From the NCBI RefSeq assembly GCF_029633865.1, contig NC_079222.1, forward strand, positions 34,040,434 to 34,104,433: a stretch of 64,000 nucleotides of DNA, in the 5' to 3' direction. Numbering within the stretch: position 1 is the stretch's first letter; every line of letters starts with the position of its first letter. The translations under genes and the position numbers were made by a program. The notes under the pieces were generated by a model, which was not told the origin of the DNA, ran no database searches, and saw only the letters and a list, made by a program, of their open reading frames with translations. This stretch comes from Lampris incognitus (taxonomy: Eukaryota; Chordata; Actinopteri; Lampriformes; Lampridae). Positions 63,865-64,000 of this stretch are shown here, in pieces.

Positions 63865-64000
63865 TGCTGGAAAAATGTTTTTTGCTTTTAACTCACTCCG
63901 CGATCCACCTCCTCCTCCCACCTCCACTCTGCTCACTCCTGACATGTTTGCCTCGTACTTTACTGATACGTTTTTGCCATCGGTAACCAGTTCTCTGAGT
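63865..64000 (+). pseudogene. L2-like LINE ORF2 fragment, cut by window end
   Basis: Reads MFFAFNSLRDPPPPPTSTL, LTPDMFASYFTDTFLPSVT. The FF.TF.SLL.PPPPP...LTADDFA.FFT pattern lies between the endonuclease and reverse transcriptase of L2-type LINEs. It continues past 64000. Confidence 0.55.

Overview
The window is vertebrate nuclear DNA, almost certainly from a teleost fish. Evidence: spliced genes with GT-AG introns, long AT/AC/GA microsatellites, and many fish-type transposable elements (Rex3/RTE, L2, L1-Tx1 and CR1-like LINEs, Tc1, hAT, tRNA-derived SINEs). Only two ordinary host genes are well supported, both on the + strand: mob1b (MOB kinase activator 1B, Hippo/NDR pathway; six coding exons, 33898-56230, complete at 216 codons) and the first two coding exons of dck (deoxycytidine kinase, 60213-60751, running off the right end). 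This MOB1B-DCK tandem order is also the mammalian order, which supports both calls.

Layout: 1-33 kb is a gene-poor, repeat-dense flank. It holds a SINE with a perfect 15-bp target duplication (528-915), a decayed L1-Tx1 LINE (about 1.34-6.84 kb) interrupted by a CRE-bearing fragment with an exon of a SWIM/YqaJ-type teleost family, a whole but decayed Tc1 transposon with TA duplications (9625-10840), and a CpG-rich island without a recognisable gene (12.4-13.4 kb). It also holds a hAT relic split by an L2 LINE (14.35-17.5 kb), P2X7-C-terminus-like and Ulp1-like gene fragments (24.6-25.0 kb, 29.57-30.30 kb), a Rex3 copy and an L2 copy. From 33.5 kb mob1b begins. Its first two introns (11.2 and 9.0 kb) carry a retroelement with a restriction-like endonuclease, a hAT/MITE pair with shared termini, three Rex3/RTE pieces, a CR1-like LINE and many SINEs. 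The dck promoter and exons 1-2 lie at 60.0-60.75 kb, with repeats in the following intron.

Most interesting object: a 375-bp candidate terminal-repeat retrotransposon in miniature (25059-25433). Its two 135-136-bp direct repeats run TG...CA, and a primer-binding site matching the 3' end of tRNA-Leu lies 4 bp inside the left repeat. Each repeat also carries a tRNA-like A-box and B-box at tRNA-like spacing. A solo copy of the same LTR lies at 59291-59427 and a divergent relative at about 21200-21290. This architecture resembles the plant Cassandra elements, whose LTRs carry a pol III promoter. I cannot tell from sequence alone whether it is already catalogued.

Limits: retroelement clade names come from remembered motifs, element boundaries are approximate unless a target duplication or terminal repeat is cited, and no alignments were computed.
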